In this document: one piece after another, positions 1 to 6,921 of the stretch
Layout of the letters: each line of letters starts with the position of its first letter
Numbering within the stretch: position 1 is the first letter of the stretch
NCBI RefSeq assembly: GCF_018502385.1
Contig: NZ_CP075523.1
Location: 930,001-994,000 of the forward strand
Source of the DNA: Synechococcus sp. LA31
Lineage (GTDB): Bacteria > Cyanobacteriota > Cyanobacteriia > PCC-6307 > Cyanobiaceae
Length of the DNA: 64,000 bases
Reading direction: 5' to 3'
Position numbers and translations under genes: made by a program
The notes under the pieces: model-generated
Seen by the model: the letters and a program-made list of their open reading frames with translations, nothing else
Databases searched by the model: none
Told to the model about the DNA's origin: nothing

Positions 1-1
1 C

Positions 2-256
2 GGCATAAGCTTCAGCTGCGCCGATGACGCCTACATCCTCGATGCAGCGGATGAACAGGGAATCGACCTTCCATATTCTTGCCGCGCTGGAGCCTGCAGC
101 AGCTGCGCAGGCAAATTGATCAGCGGCAAGGTGGATCAGCGCGACCAGTCTTACCTCGACGACGATCAGATCAGCCAGGGCTACGCGCTGTTGTGTGTGA
201 GCTACCCACTGGGCGACTGCACCATTCGCCCCAATGCCGAAGAAGAGCTGATCTGA
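2..256 (+). CDS. petF: Plant-type [2Fe-2S] ferredoxin (5' end outside window)
   Basis: Only the last 84 residues are inside the window; the start lies to the left. The cluster-binding pattern C-x4-C-x2-C is visible ([11 protein letters not shown]), with the fourth cysteine in LLCVSYP and an acidic C-terminus ending EEELI, as in photosynthetic-type ferredoxins. Such proteins carry electrons from photosystem I to FNR and other soluble reductases. A specialised ferredoxin paralog cannot be excluded without the N-terminus. Confidence 0.95.
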   Translation, partial: GISFSCADDAYILDAADEQGIDLPYSCRAGACSSCAGKLISGKVDQRDQSYLDDDQISQGYALLCVSYPLGDCTIRPNAEEELI

Positions 257-321
257 ACAACACACGCTTCTGTAACGGTTGCTACGAGCGTTGGGATTAG
301 TCGCTCCATAGGGTCAGTTTC

Positions 322-486
322 ATGCAGACACCCAAGGAACGCTCCCCGGCAGCCTTACCGCGGAGCATCGCCGTCGAAGTGGCACAGTTCATGCAGGCAA
401 CGGCCGAGGGGGAGGCCGCGATACGGCTACCGCAGCGGCGAACACACGACCCAAGCTTCGTGGGCTACCGCACAACCAGCTGGTAA
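322..486 (+). CDS. Possible small protein, 54 aa, unknown
   Basis: A short ATG frame lies 65 bases after the ferredoxin stop. The product starts MQTPKERSPAALPRS, has a helical middle (VAQFMQATAEGEAA) and ends TTSW. No good Shine-Dalgarno is seen. Its last 60 bases overlap the tail of the tautomerase gene on the other strand. I do not recognise a family, and the frame may be chance. Confidence 0.25.
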   Translation: MQTPKERSPAALPRSIAVEVAQFMQATAEGEAAIRLPQRRTHDPSFVGYRTTSW

Positions 487-735
487 GAGGCTGATCAGAT
501 TGCAAAGGGCAGCGCTCATCGCAGCAGGATTTAGCGCTCCAATCGACTTCAGTTGCACAAACACGCTGAGCTCGGTGCTAAAGCCAAAGGTCATCAGCAC
601 AGCGGTATCGAGCATGGTCATCACTGACGGCTCAGGCTTGACCGTTTGCTGAGCCAGTGCGGAGGAAATCTCCTTGAGCAAACCTTGAGCGTTGTCCACT
701 GATGGACGTGACATGCATACGGTGATCAGAGGCAT
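427..735 (-). CDS. MIF/phenylpyruvate tautomerase-like protein, altered C-terminus
   Basis: The 102-aa product begins MPLI, so the catalytic Pro1 of the tautomerase superfamily would be exposed after Met removal. The middle (FVQLKSIGALNPAAMSAAL, near residues 59-77) matches the MIF fold core. Family members are usually about 113-117 aa and end in a conserved NGSTF-like segment. Here the last 20 residues (from about LLPAGCAVAHEAW) do not match that end, so the gene looks truncated or frameshifted at its 3' end. Activity is therefore uncertain. It converges on the small plus-strand frame 322-486. Confidence 0.7.
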   Translation of the reverse strand: MPLITVCMSRPSVDNAQGLLKEISSALAQQTVKPEPSVMTMLDTAVLMTFGFSTELSVFVQLKSIGALNPAAMSAALCNLISLLPAGCAVAHEAWVVCSPLR

Positions 736-764
736 CGGAGCGAGGTTCTCTTGCTAAAGCTGCT

Positions 765-1286
765 ATGAATCAACCGTTGCAGACGCTATTGGGTGTGATG
801 TTGTTGGGCTGGGCACTCCCTCTACGGGCCGACAGCACGCAGGCCTACTGCCAGCTCAGCCGCCACGACCACACGCTCACGGTAGAAGCCGGCCCATGCA
901 ATTTCAGCCAGCGGCAAGGCAACGCATCGGTGATGTTGAACGGGATCACCTATCACTTTGCCTCCGATGTGCAAGGCAAAACCTACCAGCGGAGTGCAAG
1001 CACAGAAGGCATCCGCTTTAACCGCGAAGGGGAGTACACCCTGACTGTTCTGTGGCGGATCGGCTATGCCTGTGGTGAAGCGATCCAGAAACCTGTATCC
1101 GCGGTCTTTTTGAACAACACCCAACCCCCGCGCGTTGATCTAGCCGTGGGCGATCAGCATGTGTTGCTGTTGCGGGCGCTCTCTGGCAGCGGCGCCCGCT
1201 ATACCGGCCAAGGGGTTGAACTCTGGGAGCACCAGGGCAGCACCCAGATTAACTGGTTTGGAACCAAACTCACCTGCACCAACTAG
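765..1286 (+). CDS. Exported protein with MliC-like C-terminal part
   Basis: A 173-aa protein with an N-terminal signal peptide (hydrophobic TLLGVMLLGWALPL, likely cleavage after RA-D). Cysteines occur in the mature part (C29, C45, C104 and C171 region). The segment SGSGARYTGQGVELWEHQG near residues 139-157 resembles the core of the MliC/PliC family of C-type lysozyme inhibitors, with a late cysteine in KLTC. The first half is not recognised. Periplasmic location is inferred from the signal peptide; inhibition of lysozyme is only a family-based suggestion. Confidence 0.8.
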   Translation: MNQPLQTLLGVMLLGWALPLRADSTQAYCQLSRHDHTLTVEAGPCNFSQRQGNASVMLNGITYHFASDVQGKTYQRSASTEGIRFNREGEYTLTVLWRIGYACGEAIQKPVSAVFLNNTQPPRVDLAVGDQHVLLLRALSGSGARYTGQGVELWEHQGSTQINWFGTKLTCTN

Positions 1287-1314
1287 CAAGCTGGATTGGT
1301 GGTTCCTAGACGAT

Positions 1315-2493
1315 TTACAAGGTGAATTCACCTCCCATGGCGAGGATGCTATCAACTGATCGGTCGCCGATGAACTCGAGGTGAGCCATGAACAACGATC
1401 CGGTTACCACGGAGTCAACGCCTTCCAGGTAAAGGAGATCTTCAGTGCCATAGAACTGCTGCAACCCCTTTGATGGTCTCGAAAGTTTGTAGTTAGCATC
1501 TGGCAGTAGCTCCAGTCGATCGCGTTGACCTGATCCAAAGTCAATCAGGCCATCGCCAGCAAAACTGCCCTGAATGGTGCACACATCAGCGCCCGCACCC
1601 AGGTCAATCCGGCCATCGTTACGCACTGCCAGAGCACCTGCAGGTGCCGCTGCTAATAGTTGATCACCCCCACCATTGAGATCGATACGACCGTTTTTCC
1701 GATTGATCAGACCGACGACATCAGCATCCGCTTGGTGCATGGAAGCCAACCCATCGCGCATCGCATCGATAAAGCTGCCATACCCAGGAAGGAATGAGAG
1801 GCCAGTGAGCTGAAGCTCCGTTGCTTCTGCGTTCGCCTGCAAGGCAGAGGCGATCAGTTGATCAGCGCTGTTGTTCCTGCTGATCAGCCTGCCGCGTTGA
1901 TCCACTCCAACACGTCCGCCGGCTCCCCACACCAGCAAGCCATCACCAGCACTGCCATTGGAGTGAATCAAGCCTGTATTGAGCAGGCCGGTGACACCCG
2001 CAAAAGCCACCACTCGATCATCGACACCAGATCCCATGCTTATCCGACCACCGTTCTGAATGCCGACGCCACCAGCCAGGCCATACTGGCCGTCCGATCC
2101 GCCGTTATGACGAACAGAACCAGAAGCCGCTTGCACAAGGCCTGCGACATCGCCAAGGTCGATATAAATCTGGTTGCCATCACCTTCGCTAACCGAGCCA
2201 CGGTTGAAAGCACCGACCAAAGGCGACTGTTGGGCAAGGGTGGTGCCAATCAAGTTGCCTTCTCCACCATTCAGTCGAAAAGACCTTGGATTGCGAACAC
2301 CGAACTGAGGATGCTGGCTGTAAAGCTCAGTGGCATAGAGCACACCCAGACGATCAACGCTGCGGGGACTATTTGGATCTGCGTAATACTGGCGAAACTC
2401 CTCTGCACCTGCTGAAGCTGGTTGAAATGGCAGCTTGGCTGTCTTCAATCGACCGCCTGCAACTTTGAGTAACGGCATGACGGCAGGAGGCAT
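1315..2493 (-). CDS. Glycine-rich repeat protein, probably beta-helical, secreted type
   Basis: 392 aa built from irregular repeats of the kind N-x-G-x-I-x-x-G-x-G-x-D (for example NNGRISMGSGVDDRV, RKNGRIDLNGGGDQL, RNDGRIDLGAGADV). This suggests stacked turns of a beta-helix or a degenerate calcium-binding repeat surface protein. No classical signal peptide is seen, so export, if any, would be through a type I-like C-terminal signal. It ends in a hydrophobic/acidic segment (FIGDRSVDSILAMGGEFTL). The ATG follows GGAGG-like purine sequence poorly. Function unknown. Confidence 0.8.
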   Translation of the reverse strand: MPPAVMPLLKVAGGRLKTAKLPFQPASAGAEEFRQYYADPNSPRSVDRLGVLYATELYSQHPQFGVRNPRSFRLNGGEGNLIGTTLAQQSPLVGAFNRGSVSEGDGNQIYIDLGDVAGLVQAASGSVRHNGGSDGQYGLAGGVGIQNGGRISMGSGVDDRVVAFAGVTGLLNTGLIHSNGSAGDGLLVWGAGGRVGVDQRGRLISRNNSADQLIASALQANAEATELQLTGLSFLPGYGSFIDAMRDGLASMHQADADVVGLINRKNGRIDLNGGGDQLLAAAPAGALAVRNDGRIDLGAGADVCTIQGSFAGDGLIDFGSGQRDRLELLPDANYKLSRPSKGLQQFYGTEDLLYLEGVDSVVTGSLFMAHLEFIGDRSVDSILAMGGEFTL

Positions 2494-2844
2494 GAGGTCA
2501 TCTCAGTTAAGCAGCCGCAGACCGGTCCGGCACACCGGTGAATCTCACCTGGCTCTCCGCTCTGGCACAGGCTGAGTGGCTGAAGCTCAGTTAATCAAGC
2601 CGCGAAGCGCGAAATCTGACCAACCACCACCGCAGCGGCTAGCCAAGCCTGAAGCTGTTCAAGGCAATGCACAGCAATGGCTCAGATCCTTGTGGAGTGA
2701 TGCACCGGTACGCCCCGCTTTTGGATGGATTCATGAGCGATCGCTTCAATCCAGAAGTGGCGTGTTGGCGGGGATGTGAACAGCGGCGGCCAGACTTGGG
2801 ACAACTGGCCGCGTTCATCCGCGCAGCGAAACGGGTTCTTCAAG
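2494..2844. other. Gene-poor stretch between divergent genes
   Basis: About 350 bases separate the glycine-rich repeat gene (minus) from selO (plus). A HIP1 octamer GCGATCGC lies at 2737-2744. Open frames here are short and unlike known proteins; the divergent promoters of the two flanking genes are expected to lie here but no clear -35/-10 pair was identified. Confidence 0.5.
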
Positions 2845-4548
2845 ATGATGGGAGCAGCACCAGGGCCGAGCCCAATGCCAGCGCAAGCCACCACCAGCTT
2901 TGAAGCCTTCACGCAGCGGGTGGATTACTCGTTGCTGGAGTCACTTCGGCAAGATCCCCAAGCCACCACCGACGGCAACGATCACCAGCCTCGCCAGGTG
3001 TTCTCGGGCCACTACGTGCCGGTCACTCCCACCCCGCTGCCCGAGCCTGAATATGTCGCCCACAGCAGCAGTCTGTTCGCCGAGCTCGGCCTGAGCGACG
3101 ACCTGGCCCATGACGAGGCCTTCCAACGCCTGTTTTCAGGTGACAGCACGGCTGCGTCTGGACCCATGCGGCCCTACGGCTGGGCTACCGGTTACGCCCT
3201 CTCGATTTATGGCACGGAATACATCCAACAGTGCCCGTTCCGCACCGGCAACGGCTATGGCGATGGACGCGCCATCTCGATCTTCGAGGGGGTGCTCAAC
3301 GAGCAGCGGTGGGAAATGCAGCTCAAGGGCGGAGGGCCAACGCCCTATTGCCGAGGCGCCGATGGCCGTGCTGTGTTGCGCTCCAGCGTGCGTGAGTTCC
3401 TGGCGCAGGAGCTGATGCAGGCCCTGGGAGTGCCGACCTCCCGCTCACTCACGCTCTATATGTCGCGGGCCGAGGGAGTGATGCGGCCTTGGTACAGCGA
3501 AGGATCCCGCTCCTTTGATCCCGATGTGATGGTGAGCAACCCCGCGGCGATCACCACACGGGTGGCGCCGTCGTTTCTGCGGGTAGGCCAGCTGGAGCTG
3601 TTTGCGCGCCGGACCAGAAGCAACGCCCATGCCGGTGCGAAGCGCGAACTGCAGATGATCGTTGAGCATCTGATCGAGCGAAACTACCGATCCGAGATCA
3701 GTGCCGCACTGCCCTTCACTGACCAGGTGCTGGAGCTGGCACGCCTCTTTCGCGGCCGGCTCACATCGTTGGTGGCCCACTGGATGCGCGTGGGCTACTG
3801 CCAGGGCAACTTCAACAGCGATAACTGCGCCGCTGGCGGCTACACGCTCGACTATGGCCCCTTCGGCTTCTGCGAGCTGTTTGATCCACGCTTCCAGCCG
3901 TGGACCGGTGGTGGCGAACACTTCTGCTTCTTCAACCAGCCAGCGGCAGCAGAAGTGAATTACGGGATGTTCTGGCGATCGCTGCAAACGCTGCTGGAAA
4001 GCAACAGCGATGCCCTCGAGCAACTCAATGCCATCAAGGATCACTTTGCTGGGGCGATGGCTGAGGAGCTGGAAACGATGTGGAGCAGCAAGCTCGGGCT
4101 TCGCAGTTACGACGCGGAGCTGATGCAGGAGCTGCTGCAACTGCTGGTGAGTTCCAGAGCTGATTACACGATCTTTTTCCGGCGGCTCTCAACCATTCCC
4201 CAGAGCGTGGATGATCTTAAAACCAGCTTTTATCTACCGAGCTCCGAAGAGCTGGATCAGCGGTGGCAGGCCTGGCTGCAACGCTGGCGCCAGCAAATCA
4301 CCAACCCAGCGGAAACAGCGGCGGCCATGCAGCGTGTCAATCCAGCGGTCACCTGGCGTGAATGGATGATTGCTCCGGCATACGAACAAGCAGCCGAAGG
4401 TAACTTCAGCCTGATCCGCGAATTGCAGACACTATTCCGCGATCCCTACAACACCCCAGCAGCTGACCTAGCAACCAAATACGACCGTTTGAAGCCGAGG
4501 GAATTTTTTAACGCCGGTGGGGTGTCACATTACAGCTGTTCCTCATGA
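2845..4548 (+). CDS. selO: Protein adenylyltransferase SelO (YdiU) family
   Basis: About 567 aa. SelO is a kinase-fold pseudokinase that transfers AMP to Ser/Thr/Tyr of target proteins and is linked to redox stress. Visible family motifs are QLKGGGPTPY with the nucleotide-contacting Lys, RAVLRSSVREFLAQE, and the metal/catalytic segments NSDN and DYGPFGF. The usual HGVxNTDN block appears as YCQGNFNSDNC, a variant that keeps the Asp and Asn. I chose the ATG at 2845; an in-frame GTG at 2776 would add 23 non-conserved residues and an ATG at 2878 is also possible. Confidence 0.9.
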   Translation: MMGAAPGPSPMPAQATTSFEAFTQRVDYSLLESLRQDPQATTDGNDHQPRQVFSGHYVPVTPTPLPEPEYVAHSSSLFAELGLSDDLAHDEAFQRLFSGDSTAASGPMRPYGWATGYALSIYGTEYIQQCPFRTGNGYGDGRAISIFEGVLNEQRWEMQLKGGGPTPYCRGADGRAVLRSSVREFLAQELMQALGVPTSRSLTLYMSRAEGVMRPWYSEGSRSFDPDVMVSNPAAITTRVAPSFLRVGQLELFARRTRSNAHAGAKRELQMIVEHLIERNYRSEISAALPFTDQVLELARLFRGRLTSLVAHWMRVGYCQGNFNSDNCAAGGYTLDYGPFGFCELFDPRFQPWTGGGEHFCFFNQPAAAEVNYGMFWRSLQTLLESNSDALEQLNAIKDHFAGAMAEELETMWSSKLGLRSYDAELMQELLQLLVSSRADYTIFFRRLSTIPQSVDDLKTSFYLPSSEELDQRWQAWLQRWRQQITNPAETAAAMQRVNPAVTWREWMIAPAYEQAAEGNFSLIRELQTLFRDPYNTPAADLATKYDRLKPREFFNAGGVSHYSCSS

Positions 4549-4662
4549 GCAGATTTAGCCTGTGATGGCAGAACTGCTGCTCCGCGGACTTTTCTCATTG
4601 CGACTGACCCAATCGGGGACGTTCGAGTTAACGTCTTGGGTCCTGAGGTTAAGGCGAGCGCA

Positions 4663-4682
4663 TAAGATCATCATTGATCTTA
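4663..4682. repeat. 8-bp inverted repeat between convergent genes
   Basis: TAAGATCA and TGATCTTA form a perfect 8-bp stem with a 4-base loop between the 3' ends of selO (plus) and the GlsB-type gene (minus). A second small inverted repeat, GACGTT/AACGTC, lies at 4618-4635. Neither is followed by a clear T-run. They may be weak bidirectional terminators. Confidence 0.4.
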
Positions 4683-4769
4683 GAATCGGCTGTGGTTTTT
4701 AATCGCTCTCAAACCAGTTGAGCTGCCCTTGCACGAGCTTTGCGGGCTTCTCTAAACGCGTTGGCCAGA

Positions 4770-5009
4770 TCAGGCTCTTTTCAAGACACGCAAAACCACC
4801 AGCAGAAGAACAGCACCAATCGTGGCCACAAGGATGCTGCCAATCAGCCCGCCGCCAAACAGGCTTCCGCCTATCAGCATGCCTCCGATCAAGGCTCCCA
4901 GGATGCCCACCACAAGATCACCGATCAGCCCGAAGCCAGCACCTTTAACCAGAAGGCCAGCTAACCATCCGGCGATCACACCAACAACGAGAAACCAGAT
5001 CACATTCAT
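4770..5009 (-). CDS. GlsB/YeaQ/YmgE family small membrane protein
   Basis: 79 aa with three hydrophobic glycine-rich segments (starting MNVIWFLVVGVIAGWLAG), the standard length and start of this transglycosylase-associated protein family of stress-linked inner-membrane proteins. The start at 5009 is fixed by an AGAGGTG Shine-Dalgarno 5 bases upstream. The frame stays open further upstream, but that part does not match the family. Biochemical role is not established. Confidence 0.9.
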   Translation of the reverse strand: MNVIWFLVVGVIAGWLAGLLVKGAGFGLIGDLVVGILGALIGGMLIGGSLFGGGLIGSILVATIGAVLLLVVLRVLKRA

Positions 5010-5407
5010 TGGTGCACCTCTTGATCTTGAAACCATAGGAAGCTCGGGACACCTTGGCAACGAGAACAGCGCGGCTGTGCCAGTCACGATCGCAGCCGAT
5101 CCGATCAAATAACTGACGCAACCAACAGCACACAAAGCAGCGAGGGTTGGCAATGGCTTCATCGCGCGAACTGACGTTGGCAAGGAGGCTCGAGAGATTC
5201 GACGCATCACCGGTTGCCATCACCAGACTCCCGCAGCAGCTGGACGAGAGGGATGGCGACGCAGCTGACCAAGCAGGGCTGAGGATCGCGTGCACCACAA
5301 GACGAGCGCGCACTCCTCTGGCTAGGCCGATCAAGACCCTGGAAACCAGGAGCCACAGGCCTCCACCCGACAGGCCCATAATGTTACGAATCCGTTACAC
5401 AGCTCTC
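5010..5407. other. Stretch without a supported gene
   Basis: About 400 bases between the start of the GlsB-type gene and the next plus-strand gene. Minus-strand frames continue through it, one with a hydrophobic run after ATG at 5162, but they lack family likeness and would fuse onto GlsB. A directly repeated GTTACGAAT/CCGTTAC motif lies near 5383-5398, just before the next gene, and may be promoter sequence. Confidence 0.4.
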
Positions 5408-5626
5408 ATGACACTGGGTGAGGTCTTTCTGGAATCCCTGACCACAGGGGTGATCACTGAACGGGAAATCGCCTGGATCGCGTCCCGGCAGGATGCCTTT
5501 GCACGCCATGAAGAAGCCGTGGCGATCCGGCTTGGGCGCCTCGTGGATGAGGGTGCGATCAACCTCGGCTGCCGACTCCCCACCCGTTTGAGTCGCCAGG
5601 GCCAGCAGTTGGCCGTGTGCATTTGA
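5408..5626 (+). CDS. Conserved small picocyanobacterial protein, 72 aa
   Basis: The product MTLGEVFLESLTTGVITERE continues with a helical, charged segment and LGRLVDEGAINLGCRLP. It resembles small proteins of unknown function seen in Synechococcus-type genomes. An ATG at 5381 in the same frame would add nine residues; the ATG at 5408 starts the part that looks conserved. It runs in the same direction as the two following genes. No catalytic motif is visible. Confidence 0.7.
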   Translation: MTLGEVFLESLTTGVITEREIAWIASRQDAFARHEEAVAIRLGRLVDEGAINLGCRLPTRLSRQGQQLAVCI

Positions 5627-5641
5627 GCGAAACCCTGGAGA

Positions 5642-6340
5642 ATGGAACGGCCTCACACGCCGGCTATGGATCATTCCCTGGTGTTTGTGGTGGCACCAGC
5701 CGCATGCCTTCCGGAAGCCAAGGCCACGTGGGAGGAACTCGCTGTAGCCCAGCGCCAGGGACCCGCCGGAGCCTTCGGCTTGCGCATTTACACGGCAGCC
5801 ACCACAGCAGCGGGCGATCTGGCCAATCTCCCCTGGATCGGCCAGTTAGAGCCCGCAGCTGGTGTTCCAACGCGACGCTGCATTTGCGATGCAGTGATTC
5901 CGCAATTTGATCCCCGCAGCAACGCCATTGGCGTGTATCAAAGCGGGGCTGATCCCAACCTGTTCCATTGCCTGGATCGCTTCGAGCTCAGCGAGGCCAG
6001 CAACGAAACCTGCTGGTTTTACCCCACCCACGACGGCACCTTTCTGAGCTGGGAGCGTGCCCTCGCCATCGCGCTTGAGCCAGGCATGGTGCCGACAGAC
6101 GCGCAAAGCCTGCTGCCCGGCTCCTATGAGCGCAACCAGCTCACGCTGCTCTGGAGTCTTCTAGCTGACGACGTAAGCCTCACCTGCGTTGGCCTCACCT
6201 ACGGCGGACAACGCATCGAATGGCCCCAAGCCCAGAGCGAACCCGAACCCGTGGCCACTTGGAGCCTCTTTACGGTGGATACACAGGCTGATGTGAGCCT
6301 GACGGTGGAGGCAGCCCAATCGGTGTTTCCAAACGCATGA
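5642..6340 (+). CDS. Hypothetical protein, 232 aa
   Basis: A soluble protein with no signal peptide or membrane segment and no family I recognise. It is rich in Trp and Cys in the middle (TRRCICDAVIPQFDP, ETCWFYPTHDG). Its stop overlaps the start of the fibrillin-family gene by four bases (ATGA), so the two are translationally coupled and may act together in membrane or plastoglobule-like lipid biology. The start could also be the ATG at 5666. Confidence 0.75.
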   Translation: MERPHTPAMDHSLVFVVAPAACLPEAKATWEELAVAQRQGPAGAFGLRIYTAATTAAGDLANLPWIGQLEPAAGVPTRRCICDAVIPQFDPRSNAIGVYQSGADPNLFHCLDRFELSEASNETCWFYPTHDGTFLSWERALAIALEPGMVPTDAQSLLPGSYERNQLTLLWSLLADDVSLTCVGLTYGGQRIEWPQAQSEPEPVATWSLFTVDTQADVSLTVEAAQSVFPNA

Positions 6341-6921
6341 GCCAAGCTCCTGAGCATCAGCGTCTTGAGCTCCTGGAGCTGCTGCAACAGGAGCCGCGCG
6401 GCAGTGCCAATCGCCATCAAGAGCGGATCAAGACATTGATCTCCGCCCTCGAGCAGGCACAACCGGCGAATCTCTCCTCCACGGAGGACCTGATACGGCT
6501 GGAGGGAGTATGGGAGCTGCGCTGGAGCAGTAGCTCCCAGCCTTATCTGGCCGTGGCGCCTTGGCTGGAAAACCTGCAGTGCCTGGCTCCCTCCCAGGGG
6601 AGGGGCATGAATCTGTTGCGCCTGAGTGGCCCGATGGCCTCCCTGGCCGGGATCGCGGTAGAGGCGTCGATTGAGGTGATAGCAGCTGAGCAGACACCAA
6701 CCCAACGGGTGCAAGTGTGCTTTAAACGCGGAGGCTGGCTGGGGCCGCCCTTGGGGGCCGGCCGTTTGCAATGGCTGCGCAGCGTGAACCAGAGCTTTCC
6801 TGCCTGGCTCGATATCACCGTGCTCGATCAGCACCTGCGCGTGTGCCGCGGCAATGCCGGCACGCTGTTTGCACTAACCCGCCGCAGCGACCTCAAGCTC
6901 GAGGAGCTCCTACTGCCCTGA
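6337..6921 (+). CDS. PAP/fibrillin-family lipid-associated protein
   Basis: 194 aa. The elements LEGVWELRWSSS near residue 55 and SFPAWLDITVLD with LRVCRGNAGTLF near the C-terminus match the plastid-lipid-associated protein/fibrillin family, lipocalin-like proteins bound to thylakoids and lipid droplets that affect photoprotection. The N-terminal 45 residues are helical and Glu/Gln rich. It overlaps the upstream hypothetical gene by 4 bases, and its last 12 bases overlap the convergent P-type ATPase gene. Confidence 0.85.
   Translation: MSQAPEHQRLELLELLQQEPRGSANRHQERIKTLISALEQAQPANLSSTEDLIRLEGVWELRWSSSSQPYLAVAPWLENLQCLAPSQGRGMNLLRLSGPMASLAGIAVEASIEVIAAEQTPTQRVQVCFKRGGWLGPPLGAGRLQWLRSVNQSFPAWLDITVLDQHLRVCRGNAGTLFALTRRSDLKLEELLLP

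Noticed and set aside
5010-5210. N-terminal extension of the GlsB-type protein to 5162 or 5210
   Set aside because: Family members start at MNVIWF-like sequence, and a good Shine-Dalgarno precedes the ATG at 5009.
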